DNA of 9,367 bases from an uncultured Oscillospiraceae bacterium (GCA_934662925.1 CAKUKL010000042.1:1-9367), one strand, 5' to 3'. Shown: positions 1 through 7,435, numbered from the stretch's first letter. The notes: generated from the sequence alone by a model not told the origin. A program made the numbers and translations.

Positions 1-76
1 GCACCTTTAGCTCAGTTGGTAGAGCACCTGACTCTTAATCAGGGTGTCCAGGGTTCGAGTCCCTGAAGGTGTACCA
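1..76 (+). tRNA. tRNA-Lys (anticodon CTT)
   Basis: A complete cloverleaf can be folded by eye. The 7-bp acceptor stem is 1-7 with 66-72 (first pair G-U), the D stem 10-13/22-25, the anticodon stem 27-31/39-43 with loop CTCTTAA (anticodon CTT at 34-36), and the T stem 49-53/61-65. The CCA end is encoded at 74-76. The window begins exactly at its first base, so its promoter and any earlier tRNA genes lie outside. The CCACTCC that includes the CCA tail could also pair with GGAGTGG at 85-91, competing with the downstream hairpin. Confidence 0.97.
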
Positions 77-77
77 C

Positions 78-107
78 TCCTCCTGGAGTGGGGACACTCC
101 AGGAGGA
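78..107 (+). repeat. Perfect 13-bp hairpin after tRNA-Lys
   Basis: TCCTCCTGGAGTG (78-90) and its exact complement (95-107) enclose a GGGA loop. No T tract follows, so it is not a standard intrinsic terminator. It could be an RNase processing site, a 3' end of the upstream tRNA transcript, or a Rho-dependent stop. It lies between tRNA-Lys and the apparent 5S promoter. Confidence 0.8.
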
Positions 108-118
108 CAACAAAATAC

Positions 119-147
119 TTGATTTTAGCGGAGAGATCTGTTAAAAT
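119..147 (+). promoter_or_regulatory. Probable sigma-A promoter for 5S rRNA and the tRNA array
   Basis: A -35 box TTGATT (119-124), a 17-bp spacer and a -10 box TAAAAT (142-147) end 6 bp before the first base of 5S rRNA at 154. Transcription would therefore start almost exactly at the mature 5S 5' end. The boxes match consensus at 4/6 and 5/6. The placement is seen directly; activity is inferred. Confidence 0.6.
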
Positions 148-153
148 AGAGTA

Positions 154-268
154 GTCGGTGCTGATTGCGATGAGGGTCCACCCGTTCCCATCCCGAACAC
201 GGCAGTTAAGCTCACTCGCGCCGAAAATACTTGGCTGGCGACGGCCCGGAAAGATAGGTAGTGCCGAC
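154..268 (+). rRNA. rrf: 5S ribosomal RNA
   Basis: This has the hallmark 5S features: a core CCCGTTCCCATCCCGAACAC at about 180-199 followed by GGCAGTTAAGC, and terminal helix I formed by GTCGGTG (154-160) pairing with TGCCGAC (262-268). The length, about 115 nt, is normal for Firmicutes. The ends are set from the terminal helix and could be off by one to three bases. No 23S or 16S sequence precedes it in the window; tRNA-Lys lies just upstream, so this copy sits inside a tRNA array rather than at the end of a visible rRNA operon. Confidence 0.95.
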
Positions 269-275
269 ACAAATG

Positions 276-309
276 AGAGGTCTGGTCTTGACCGGACCAG
301 ACCTCTTTC
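276..309 (+). terminator. Terminator-like hairpin after 5S rRNA
   Basis: AGAGGTCTGGTC (276-287) pairs perfectly with GACCAGACCTCT (295-306) around a 7-nt loop, followed by a short TTTC. The stem is strong but the T tract is weak. It may act as a partial terminator that lets some transcription reach the tRNA genes, or as a processing signal trimming the 5S 3' end. Confidence 0.55.
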
Positions 310-313
310 ATAT

Positions 314-389
314 TCCTCCTTAGCTCAGTCGGTAGAGCACGCGGCTGTTAACCGCGGTGTCGTAGGTTCGAGTCCTACAGGGGGAGCCA
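314..389 (+). tRNA. tRNA-Asn (anticodon GTT)
   Basis: A full cloverleaf is present: acceptor stem 314-320/379-385 with one U-G pair, D stem 323-326/335-338, anticodon stem 340-344/352-356 with loop CTGTTAA, and T stem 362-366/374-378. CCA is encoded at 387-389. The anticodon GTT is at 347-349. Confidence 0.97.
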
Positions 390-393
390 GTTT

Positions 394-434
394 GATTCCG
401 TATGCCGTCACTTTGGTGACGGCATACGTGAATC
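394..434 (+). repeat. Long inverted repeat between tRNA-Asn and the CAT tRNA
   Basis: CGTATGCCGTCAC (399-411) pairs with GTGACGGCATACG (416-428) around a TTTG loop. After a single bulged T (429), GATTC (394-398) pairs with GAATC (430-434), giving 18 pairs. No T run follows, so it is probably an RNA-processing hairpin rather than a terminator. It is the third strong spacer hairpin in the array. Confidence 0.75.
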
Positions 435-449
435 GAAAGTTATCGGTGT

Positions 450-526
<77 letters not shown>

Positions 527-529
527 TAC

Positions 530-605
530 AGGGGTATAGCTCAGCTGGTAGAGCATCGGTCTCCAAAACCGAGTGCCGAGGGTTCGAATCCTTCTGCCCC
601 TGCCA
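530..605 (+). tRNA. tRNA-Trp (anticodon CCA)
   Basis: The acceptor stem 530-536/595-601 pairs completely (one U-G). The D stem is 539-542/551-554, and the anticodon stem 556-560/568-572 carries loop CTCCAAA with anticodon CCA at 563-565. The T stem is 578-582/590-594. Discriminator G602 and encoded CCA (603-605) agree with a bacterial tRNA-Trp. It begins only four bases after the preceding tRNA. Confidence 0.96.
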
Positions 606-612
606 AAGAAAT

Positions 613-630
613 AACAGTTTTGCTGTTTTT
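613..630 (+). repeat. Short weak hairpin with T run between tRNA-Trp and tRNA-Asp
   Basis: AACAG (613-617) pairs with CTGTT (623-627) around TTTTG, followed by TTT. Five mostly A-T pairs make a weak stem, so efficient termination is unlikely. It may attenuate read-through or be a remnant of a former terminator. A 12-base sequence just after it repeats one found before tRNA-Asn. Confidence 0.4.
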
Positions 631-643
631 CATATTCCTGAAT

Positions 644-720
<77 letters not shown>

Positions 721-723
721 TTC

Positions 724-798
<75 letters not shown>

Positions 799-799
<1 letters not shown>

Positions 800-838
800 A
801 AGCCTTGAAGACCTTGTGTTTTCAAGGCTTTTTCTTTA
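799..838 (+). terminator. Intrinsic terminator of the tRNA array
   Basis: AAAGCCTTGAA (799-809) pairs with TTCAAGGCTTT (821-831) around an 11-nt loop, followed by a T-rich tail (829-838). This is a standard Rho-independent terminator directly after tRNA-Thr. Confidence 0.9.
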
Positions 839-853
839 TTTTCATGGAAAATT

Positions 854-896
854 AGACCGCGTCCTCTTCGCGCTTTTTCGTGAAAGGATGCGGTCT
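854..896 (-). terminator. Terminator hairpin for the LytTR-DUF3021-KTR operon
   Basis: The outer arms 854-865 and 885-896 pair over 12 bp with one G-U. After one unpaired base, 867-872 pairs with 879-884 around a run of five T/A. Read on the - strand the stem is followed by TAATTTTCC, a modest U tract. It starts about ten bases past the KTR stop codon. No equivalent T run follows on the + strand. Confidence 0.65.
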
Positions 897-905
897 GCAC
901 TGCGT

Positions 906-1094
906 TTAAGCGTCCGGCATTTGGAGTTCTTCTGTTTTGCCGTCTTTGAAATGGATCACACAGGTGTATTTGCACTTTGGGCAAAATAGGGGGAAGTCCT
1001 CCAGCACCGTATGTGGTCGTATCTGTATCCTTGTCTTGCCGCCGCACCTGGGGCAGCGAAGCCACTCCGATCCCGATTTCAGGGTTTCCATCAT
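906..1094 (-). CDS. Cysteine-rich KTR-type small zinc-ribbon protein
   Basis: This 62-residue protein has two paired-cysteine knuckles, CPRC (14-17) and CPKC (38-41), plus Cys45, with the sequence GKTR (19-22) after the first knuckle. I recognise this as the cysteine-rich KTR family, a small predicted zinc-binding protein often found near mobile or regulatory genes; no biochemical role is known to me. The ATG at 1094 is preceded by an in-frame TAG and an AGGTG six bases upstream; the next codon is also ATG. It is the third gene of a - strand operon, about 98 bases after the DUF3021 gene. The protein ends at PDA. From memory the family normally continues KTQSR, and the bases past the stop would read TQCR, so the tail seems removed by a nonsense change. 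Confidence 0.85.
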   Translation of the reverse strand: MMETLKSGSEWLRCPRCGGKTRIQIRPHTVLEDFPLFCPKCKYTCVIHFKDGKTEELQMPDA

Positions 1095-1192
1095 CTATAT
1101 CACCTGATCTGTTTAGCAGACTTGCGTTCTTGCGATTCCGCCACATTTTGGACGGTGGAGTCATTCTGTTTTTTCGGTTCTTCCATTCAGAC

Positions 1193-1624
1193 TCATCCCT
1201 GTTCCCGTCGGTCGTGACGCCTGAGCAGCTGCTCATTGATCCGCGTGGCCGTTCGGATACTCTGACCGAAATCGATCAGGTGCCAGAGAATTTTCGCCGC
1301 CAGAATGAAGCCGGCATAAATGACCGCGTCCAGCGGCCCGTACCAGAACTCCCAATGGTGTGCGAGGGGCAGCAAAACCGCTTCCAGAAGAACCGTATGC
1401 AATATCGTGCGGGTCCACCAGCCGCCCAAGGTCAGTTCCGTTCTGGAATAATAAACAACTAATGTCGCCATACCTACCAGAGTGAGGAGGATACATCGGC
1501 CGAAAAAAGGAACCACAGGCAATTCGGAGGCTGGATTGAACAGCAGACACATAAAAAAGGTGCTGAGCATAATGACTCCGTAAGCCGCCACGAAGCGGTG
1601 CAGCCAAAAGACGATTTTTTTCAT
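1193..1624 (-). CDS. DUF3021 family membrane protein
   Basis: This 143-residue integral membrane protein has four predicted transmembrane segments at about 10-30, 38-59, 71-90 and 98-117, and a basic cytoplasmic tail containing RINEQLLRRHDRR. Length, topology and position immediately downstream of a LytTR regulator match DUF3021. In streptococcal LytTR regulatory systems, membrane partners of this general kind restrain the regulator; that role here is inference. I chose the ATG at 1624, five bases after an AGAGG. A GTG two codons earlier is possible but less well spaced. The start lies nine bases after the LytTR stop codon, so the two genes are very likely co-translated. No enzymatic motif is seen. 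Confidence 0.85.
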   Translation of the reverse strand: MKKIVFWLHRFVAAYGVIMLSTFFMCLLFNPASELPVVPFFGRCILLTLVGMATLVVYYSRTELTLGGWWTRTILHTVLLEAVLLPLAHHWEFWYGPLDAVIYAGFILAAKILWHLIDFGQSIRTATRINEQLLRRHDRREQG

Positions 1625-1633
1625 AAACACCTC

Positions 1634-2071
1634 TTACACCCACAGCAGCCGCTTCAGTTCACCGACATGCTGCCGGGAAATGATCACTTTTTCGTGATTC
1701 GTCAGCGTGGCCTCGAACCGGCCGGATACGGAGGGGCGGACATATTGGATCTTGTCCGCGTTCAGGATCATGGATTTGCTGCACCGGAAAAGCATGGAGT
1801 TTCGGCACAGTTCTTCAAATTCATATAGTTTTTGCCGGCACTCGAAAACGGATTTCTCGCAATACAGAAAGGAGCACCCATCCACGACCTCAAAGTAATA
1901 AACGTCGCTGAGCTTCAGCCGATAAACTTTTTCCGCCGCGAAGGCGCTGACGGAAACTTCTCCGGCAGTGACCGCGCGGATTGCCTCCACCCATTTCTCC
2001 TGTGCGTCGTAACAACGGACGATCACTTCCTCCTCGCTTTCGCGGGGGATCTGCTCCACAGACAGCTTCAC
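1634..2071 (-). CDS. LytTR-domain DNA-binding transcriptional regulator
   Basis: This 145-residue regulator has a short N-terminal region (1-45) and a C-terminal LytTR DNA-binding domain (about 48-145). The domain includes the family-typical stretch FRCSKSMILNADKI followed by basic and Tyr-Val residues, and ends in SRQHVGELKRLL. There is no receiver domain, so it is not a normal two-component response regulator; it fits stand-alone LytTR proteins paired with a membrane inhibitor. I start it at GTG 2071, seven bases after GGGAGG. An ATG at 2131 would give 20 more residues but falls inside the -35 box and has no ribosome binding site. A direct-repeat operator candidate lies just upstream of its promoter, suggesting autoregulation. 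Confidence 0.92.
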   Translation of the reverse strand: MKLSVEQIPRESEEEVIVRCYDAQEKWVEAIRAVTAGEVSVSAFAAEKVYRLKLSDVYYFEVVDGCSFLYCEKSVFECRQKLYEFEELCRNSMLFRCSKSMILNADKIQYVRPSVSGRFEATLTNHEKVIISRQHVGELKRLLWV

Positions 2072-2078
2072 GTCCGCA

Positions 2079-2084
2079 CCTCCC
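2079..2084 (-). promoter_or_regulatory. Ribosome binding site fixing the GTG start of the LytTR gene
   Basis: GGGAGG on the - strand lies seven bases before GTG 2071. It decides the start against the longer ATG at 2131, which overlaps the promoter. Confidence 0.8.
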
Positions 2085-2101
2085 TTCGGTTCGGAAATCA
2101 T

Positions 2102-2130
2102 AATATAGCACAGAGTGCTTTCCATATCCA
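2102..2130 (-). promoter_or_regulatory. Promoter of the LytTR operon
   Basis: On the - strand a -35 box TGGATA (2130-2125) is followed by a 17-bp spacer and an extended -10 element TGCTATATT (hexamer at 2107-2102). The -35 matches at 4/6, typical of an activator-dependent promoter. Transcription would start near 2095, giving a short leader of about 24 bases before the GTG codon. Confidence 0.65.
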
Positions 2131-2140
2131 TATCCGGGGC

Positions 2141-2171
2141 GGTAAGTTGCGAAAATCAGGGGGTAAGCTGC
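2141..2171 (-). promoter_or_regulatory. Candidate LytTR operator (direct repeat)
   Basis: GCAGCTTACC (2171-2162) and GCAACTTACC (2150-2141), read on the - strand, form a 10-bp direct repeat with one mismatch. Their starts are 21 bp apart, exactly two helical turns. LytTR proteins such as AgrA bind about 9-bp direct repeats with that spacing, just upstream of the -35 box. The proximal repeat ends 10 bp before the -35 box. The repeat and spacing are seen directly; binding is inferred. Confidence 0.65.
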
Positions 2172-2231
2172 ATCACCGATCCACCGGGGAGAAGCTCGGG
2201 GAGATTTGCCGCTTCTGTTTTCATGCGGAAG

Positions 2232-3050
2232 TCAAAGAGCCTTTTTGGGACATGCCTTTACGCATTCCATACACAGGATGCACTCTGTGTCATTCCTGCG
2301 CTTCCTCGAATTGTCCGTCATATCAACATCCATCGGACAGACTTTTTTGCACTTTCCGCAGGAAACGCATTTCTCCTTGTCGCATTTGACGCGGAACAGG
2401 GAAAAGTAACTCATGGGCTTTAAGAATACCGTGACCGGACAGATATACTTGCAGAAGGCCCGGTTATCCTTGAAGATCAAAGCGAGAGCAATACCGGAGA
2501 CATAGTAGACGGCGTTGCCGGCGAGGAACATCCAGAACATGATCCGCTCCATATTCTCCGCTCTTCGCAGGAACAGAATGGAGACCAGAAGGAATGACGC
2601 GGCAAAGGCTATGTAACGGATGAACCCGATCCGTTTTCTTGGAGCCGCGGGGACCTTGTACGGCAGGAAGTCCAATACCATTGCCGTCCAGCAGGCATAA
2701 CCGCACCATCCCCGCCCGAAAAGCAGCGGCCCAAAGATTTTCGCAACGGCGTAGTGGATGGTCGCGGCTTCAAAAACACCGCTAAAAAGATAGTACCAGA
2801 ATCCCTCGATCTGCATATTTTCATTGCAGATCAGGCCCAGGTATACCAGCATGTAGCTTCCCACAAGAAGCTGGACCACGCGGCGCGCGTGGCGGCAGCG
2901 GCGCTGAAACAGCAGGAGACCAAGCGCAATAGAAGTTCCGATATAACTGAAATTAAACAGATAGAACAGGTTGTCCTTTGTCAGCCAGAGTACGACCGCG
3001 ACCGTTTCAAACACAAGCCACATCAGAACGGCCCCCGCGTATTTTTTCAT
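2232..3050 (-). CDS. Membrane-bound 4Fe-4S electron-transfer protein (NapH/NosR-C-terminal-like)
   Basis: This 272-residue protein has about six predicted transmembrane segments (near 5-24, 30-48, 56-76, 83-105, 142-162, 168-192). Two cysteine pairs border them, WCGYAC (115-120) and FCKYICP (199-205). The C-terminus is a bacterial ferredoxin-type domain with two clusters, Cys228-231-234-238 and Cys257-260-263-267, each in CxxCxxCxxxCP form. This architecture resembles the polyferredoxin membrane proteins of the NapH, NosR C-terminal and CcoG group, which pass electrons across or along the membrane. The partner and substrate here are unknown. The ATG follows GGAGAGAGGG closely. It ends about 100 bases upstream of the LytTR promoter region and seems to have its own promoter; whether LytTR controls it is open. 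Confidence 0.85.
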   Translation of the reverse strand: MKKYAGAVLMWLVFETVAVVLWLTKDNLFYLFNFSYIGTSIALGLLLFQRRCRHARRVVQLLVGSYMLVYLGLICNENMQIEGFWYYLFSGVFEAATIHYAVAKIFGPLLFGRGWCGYACWTAMVLDFLPYKVPAAPRKRIGFIRYIAFAASFLLVSILFLRRAENMERIMFWMFLAGNAVYYVSGIALALIFKDNRAFCKYICPVTVFLKPMSYFSLFRVKCDKEKCVSCGKCKKVCPMDVDMTDNSRKRRNDTECILCMECVKACPKKAL

Positions 3051-3108
3051 AGCCCTCTCTCCTTGATGTTCAGATCAAACCGGATAAATCTTCAAAACCA
3101 CAGTCCCC

Positions 3109-3148
3109 TACTTACGCTAAGTATATCATGCGGATACGAACGTGGAAA
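3109..3148 (-). promoter_or_regulatory. Possible promoter and overlapping palindrome for the 4Fe-4S gene
   Basis: On the - strand a -10 box TATACT (3125-3120) has a weak -35 box TTTCCA (4/6 match) 17 bp upstream. A perfect inverted repeat, TACTTA-CGC-TAAGTA (3109-3123), overlaps the -10 and likely start site, a position suited to a repressor. The elements are seen; their use is inferred. Confidence 0.45.
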
Positions 3149-3242
3149 GACCTGTCGTGCGTTTTGGAATGTGCCGCCGTTTTGCCGCGGGAATGACCCA
3201 AAGCGGGTAGTTCCGGCCATCGAAAATCCTCCATCCCGACCA

Positions 3243-3267
3243 TACCCGCCGCCCGGCGGGGCGGGTA
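3243..3267. repeat. GC-rich inverted repeat in the divergent region
   Basis: TACCCGCC (3243-3250) pairs with GGCGGGTA (3260-3267) around nine GC-rich bases. It sits between the divergent 4Fe-4S and SDR genes, next to a TAAAAT (3266-3271) that could serve as a -10 box for the SDR gene, though no good -35 box is visible. It could be an operator or a transcript-end hairpin; there is no T tract. Confidence 0.45.
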
Positions 3268-3270
3268 AAA

Positions 3271-3319
3271 TTCAGGTAAGAGCAGCGGCCGTGCAGGGCG
3301 GCGCTGAAAAATACCTGAA
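3271..3319 (+). promoter_or_regulatory. Structured leader upstream of the SDR gene
   Basis: TTCAGGTA (3271-3278) is complementary to TACCTGAA (3312-3319), with a nested CAGCG (3283-3287)/CGCTG (3302-3306) stem. The closed structure ends two bases before the AGGAGAGGAG ribosome binding site (from 3321). It could influence translation of the SDR. No known riboswitch class is recognised. Confidence 0.4.
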
Positions 3320-3340
3320 CAGGAGAGGAGCGGAAACAGC

Positions 3341-4192
3341 ATGGATCTGAAGAGCATTTTCGGTCTGGAGGGGAAAAACGTGGTCGTCACCGGCGCGGGC
3401 TCCGGCATGGGATATACGGCGGCGAAGCTGTTGGTGGAGCTGGGGGCCAACGTGTACGCCACCGTCCGCAGAAAGCCGCTGGACTTTGCGGTGACACGGG
3501 AGATCCGGGCGGATCTGGGCAGTCAGGCGGGGGCGGACGCCGCCATCGCGGAGCTGCCAGACACCATCGACGCGCTGTACCTCTGCCATGGCATCGCCAA
3601 CACGCCGGGCAGGACCAACGCCATGGAGGTGCAGCTGACGAACTTCTACAGCTTCAAGTACCTCACCGAGCGGCTGCTGGACCGCATCGTTGACGACGGC
3701 TCCGTGGCCTTCATTTCGTCCAACGGCGGCAAGGAGTGGCGGGACTCGCTGAAGGAGTGCGAGGAGATCATCGCCTGCGACACATGGGACGAGGCCCGGG
3801 CGTGGTATGAGGCCCACCCGGAGAGCACCGGCGGGGGCTACGTGTTCTCGAAAAAGTGCCAGTTCGTCTATGTCATGAGCAAGTGCCACGCGCCGGAGTT
3901 CATCGGCCGGAAGATCCGCCTGAACGCCATCGGCCCGGGCATGACCAAAACCGGCCTGACCGACGATTTCAACCGCTCCATCAACGGCGACGCCGAAGCG
4001 GGGCAGGCCATTCTGGAGAAGTACAGTCTGGAGTTCTGGAACGGCCGCTGGGCCGCGCCGGAGGAGATGGGCTATCCCATGGCCGCCATCGGCAGCAAGC
4101 TGTTCAGCTACATGAGCGGCCAGATCATCTACCTCGACTACGGTACCACCAGCCTGTGGGAGCTGGGCGAGCTGCGGAAAAAGGCGGAGTAA
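3341..4192 (+). CDS. Short-chain dehydrogenase/reductase (3-alpha-hydroxysteroid dehydrogenase-like subgroup)
   Basis: This 283-residue NAD(P)-dependent oxidoreductase has a Rossmann fold. Visible motifs are the nucleotide-binding TGAGSGMG (17-24), LCHGIAN (81-87, in place of the usual NAG), candidate catalytic Ser126/127, Tyr167 with Lys171 in a YxxxK, and PGMTKT after Gly198. The insert before the Tyr (about 131-165, rich in Glu/Ala with an EARAW stretch) and the overall layout recall 3-alpha-hydroxysteroid/carveol dehydrogenases, so a sterol, bile acid or other alicyclic alcohol is a reasonable guess, but the substrate cannot be read from sequence. ATG 3341 follows AGGAGAGGAG. It is a single gene converging on the folate gene. 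GC content is much higher than in the - strand block to its left. Confidence 0.88.
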   Translation: MDLKSIFGLEGKNVVVTGAGSGMGYTAAKLLVELGANVYATVRRKPLDFAVTREIRADLGSQAGADAAIAELPDTIDALYLCHGIANTPGRTNAMEVQLTNFYSFKYLTERLLDRIVDDGSVAFISSNGGKEWRDSLKECEEIIACDTWDEARAWYEAHPESTGGGYVFSKKCQFVYVMSKCHAPEFIGRKIRLNAIGPGMTKTGLTDDFNRSINGDAEAGQAILEKYSLEFWNGRWAAPEEMGYPMAAIGSKLFSYMSGQIIYLDYGTTSLWELGELRKKAE

Positions 4193-4228
4193 AACAAGCA
4201 GTTCCCTCATAACGGGATCGGAAAGCAT

Positions 4229-4268
4229 CAGGGGAGGGCGCGCCGCGTATGCCCCCCCCCCTCCCCTG
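4229..4268. terminator. Hairpin between convergent SDR and folate genes
   Basis: CAGGGGAGGG (4229-4238) pairs perfectly with CCCTCCCCTG (4259-4268) around a 20-base loop that includes most of a run of ten C (4252-4261). No T tract follows on either strand, so termination would not be of the simple intrinsic type, but the position between two gene ends suggests a shared transcript end. Confidence 0.45.
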
Positions 4269-4283
4269 TCTGCAGGAGATATA

Positions 4284-4895
4284 TTACGCGTTTTTGGCCC
4301 GGTAGACGGCCCGTTCCGTCACCGTCATGCCCATGGGCTTATCCCACGGGGCGGTGGGGACGCGCTCCGCCTTTTGGCACTCGAAGGCCACGGACAGGAT
4401 CTTCGCGTTGACGCACTTTTCCAGATACCGGTCGTAAAAGCCCGCGCCCATGCCCATGCGGTTGCACTCCTCGTCGAACACCGTGCAGGGGCACACCACA
4501 AGGTCGATGTCCTCCGGCGGGATCAGGTCTGATTTTTCCGGCACCGGCTCCATGATGCCGTAGTAGCCGCTGACCCACGCGTCCTCCCCGTGGGGGAGCA
4601 GGGCGATCATCTCGGTGTCGCTGACGCACAGGGGGAAGGCCAGCCGCTTTCCGGCGGCTTCCGGCGCGGCCTCCAGCGCCTCCAGCCGCACCTCGCCCCG
4701 GGTGGCCCGGTAAATGAGGACGGTCTTTGCCGCCTGAAATTCCGGGACGGCGATGAGGTTGACCACCAGCTGGCGGGACAGGGCTTCCCGCTCCTCGGGG
4801 GCAAGGGCGTCCCGGGCGCGGATCTTCTCCCGGCGGAGCTGCTTTCGCCCGTCGGGGTCGGACAGAGGGGCGGCGTGGACGGCGGTTTCAGCCAT
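4284..4895 (-). CDS. 5-formyltetrahydrofolate cyclo-ligase
   Basis: This 203-residue cytoplasmic enzyme is predicted to convert 5-formyl-THF to 5,10-methenyl-THF with ATP, rescuing folate from the 5-formyl dead end. The basic N-terminal helix RKQLRREKIRARDAL (17-31) matches the ATP-binding start of the family. YRATRGEVRLEAL (62-74) corresponds to the conserved gE region, GIMEPVP (113-119) to the usual G-EP motif, and the hallmark RMGMGAGFYDRYL (146-158) is the glycine-rich folate/ATP loop. I chose ATG 4895, nine bases after GGGAGG; the frame stays open far upstream only because it runs antisense to the GC-rich GroEL gene. It is divergent from the chaperone operon. A possible extended -10 (TGCTATCAT, hexamer at 4934-4929 on the - strand) precedes it. 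Confidence 0.93.
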   Translation of the reverse strand: MAETAVHAAPLSDPDGRKQLRREKIRARDALAPEEREALSRQLVVNLIAVPEFQAAKTVLIYRATRGEVRLEALEAAPEAAGKRLAFPLCVSDTEMIALLPHGEDAWVSGYYGIMEPVPEKSDLIPPEDIDLVVCPCTVFDEECNRMGMGAGFYDRYLEKCVNAKILSVAFECQKAERVPTAPWDKPMGMTVTERAVYRAKNA

Positions 4896-5034
4896 GGGTG
4901 AGGACCTCCCTTTCAATTGCTCTCCCTTATGATAGCAGAGTTTGGCCCGCCGGGGAATGGGCGGTTTTCGGTATTTTGCCTGAGAAAAACGTCCACAAAA
5001 GAGCCAGAAGCGGATATATACTACAAGTGGAGCA

Positions 5035-5063
5035 TTGCCCGTCCCATTTCCCGGATGTAAAAT
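5035..5063 (+). promoter_or_regulatory. Promoter of the GroEL paralogue / trigger-factor-C operon
   Basis: A -35 box TTGCCC (5035-5040), a 17-bp spacer and a -10 box TAAAAT (5058-5063) lie about 55 bases before the start codon. I looked for a CIRCE element (TTAGCACTC and its inverted partner) between 4896 and 5120 and see none, so HrcA control typical of groESL is not supported. Confidence 0.6.
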
Positions 5064-5087
5064 ATAAGGTACTACATCTGACCATGA

Positions 5088-7186
<2,099 letters not shown>

Positions 7187-7252
7187 CGATCCTTTGAGCG
7201 AAATTTCCGGCCGAAGGTGCGATCCGGCGGAAAACTGAAACCGACAAAAGAG

Positions 7253-7290
7253 AGACCGGCTGTCCCGGAAAGGGACAGCCGGTCTTTTTT
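7253..7290 (+). terminator. Strong intrinsic terminator of the chaperone operon
   Basis: A 14-bp perfect stem, AGACCGGCTGTCCC (7253-7266) with its complement 7272-7285, encloses GGAAA and is followed by a run of T to 7290. It closes the GroEL/trigger-factor-C transcript and isolates it from the CoA-transferase operon. Confidence 0.95.
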
Positions 7291-7342
7291 CATGCGGCTG
7301 CGCATATACCGGCAAAGTGCTGTGGAAACTGGAAAAAATCCC

Positions 7343-7371
7343 TTGACGGCATTGGCAAAAGCGTGTAAACT
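7343..7371 (+). promoter_or_regulatory. Promoter of the CoA-transferase operon
   Basis: A -35 box TTGACG (7343-7348), a 17-bp spacer and a -10 box TAAACT (7366-7371) lie about 65 bases before the start codon. The small palindrome TGAATGTTCA (7387-7396; arms TGAA and TTCA) falls just after the expected start site and could be a regulator site. Confidence 0.65.
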
Positions 7372-7435
7372 GTAATTGCTATTTACTGAATGTTCAATAA
7401 TAAAAAGAACAAATCTGGAAGAAGGGAAGAGACAT

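Noticed and set aside
2187..2224. A stem with GTTTTC tail downstream of the 4Fe-4S gene
   Set aside because: The stem is short and bulged, and its T run is on the + strand where no gene ends, so it is not a convincing terminator.
3109..3118. A LytTR half-site (CTACTTACGC) at the 4Fe-4S promoter
   Set aside because: Only one copy resembling the operon repeat is present, in the opposite orientation and downstream of the -10 box, so direct control by the LytTR protein is not supported.
3272..4228. A 318-codon open frame on the - strand opposite the SDR gene
   Set aside because: It is antisense to a clear SDR with intact motifs, shows low-complexity Arg/Gly/Val-rich sequence, and has no recognisable domain.
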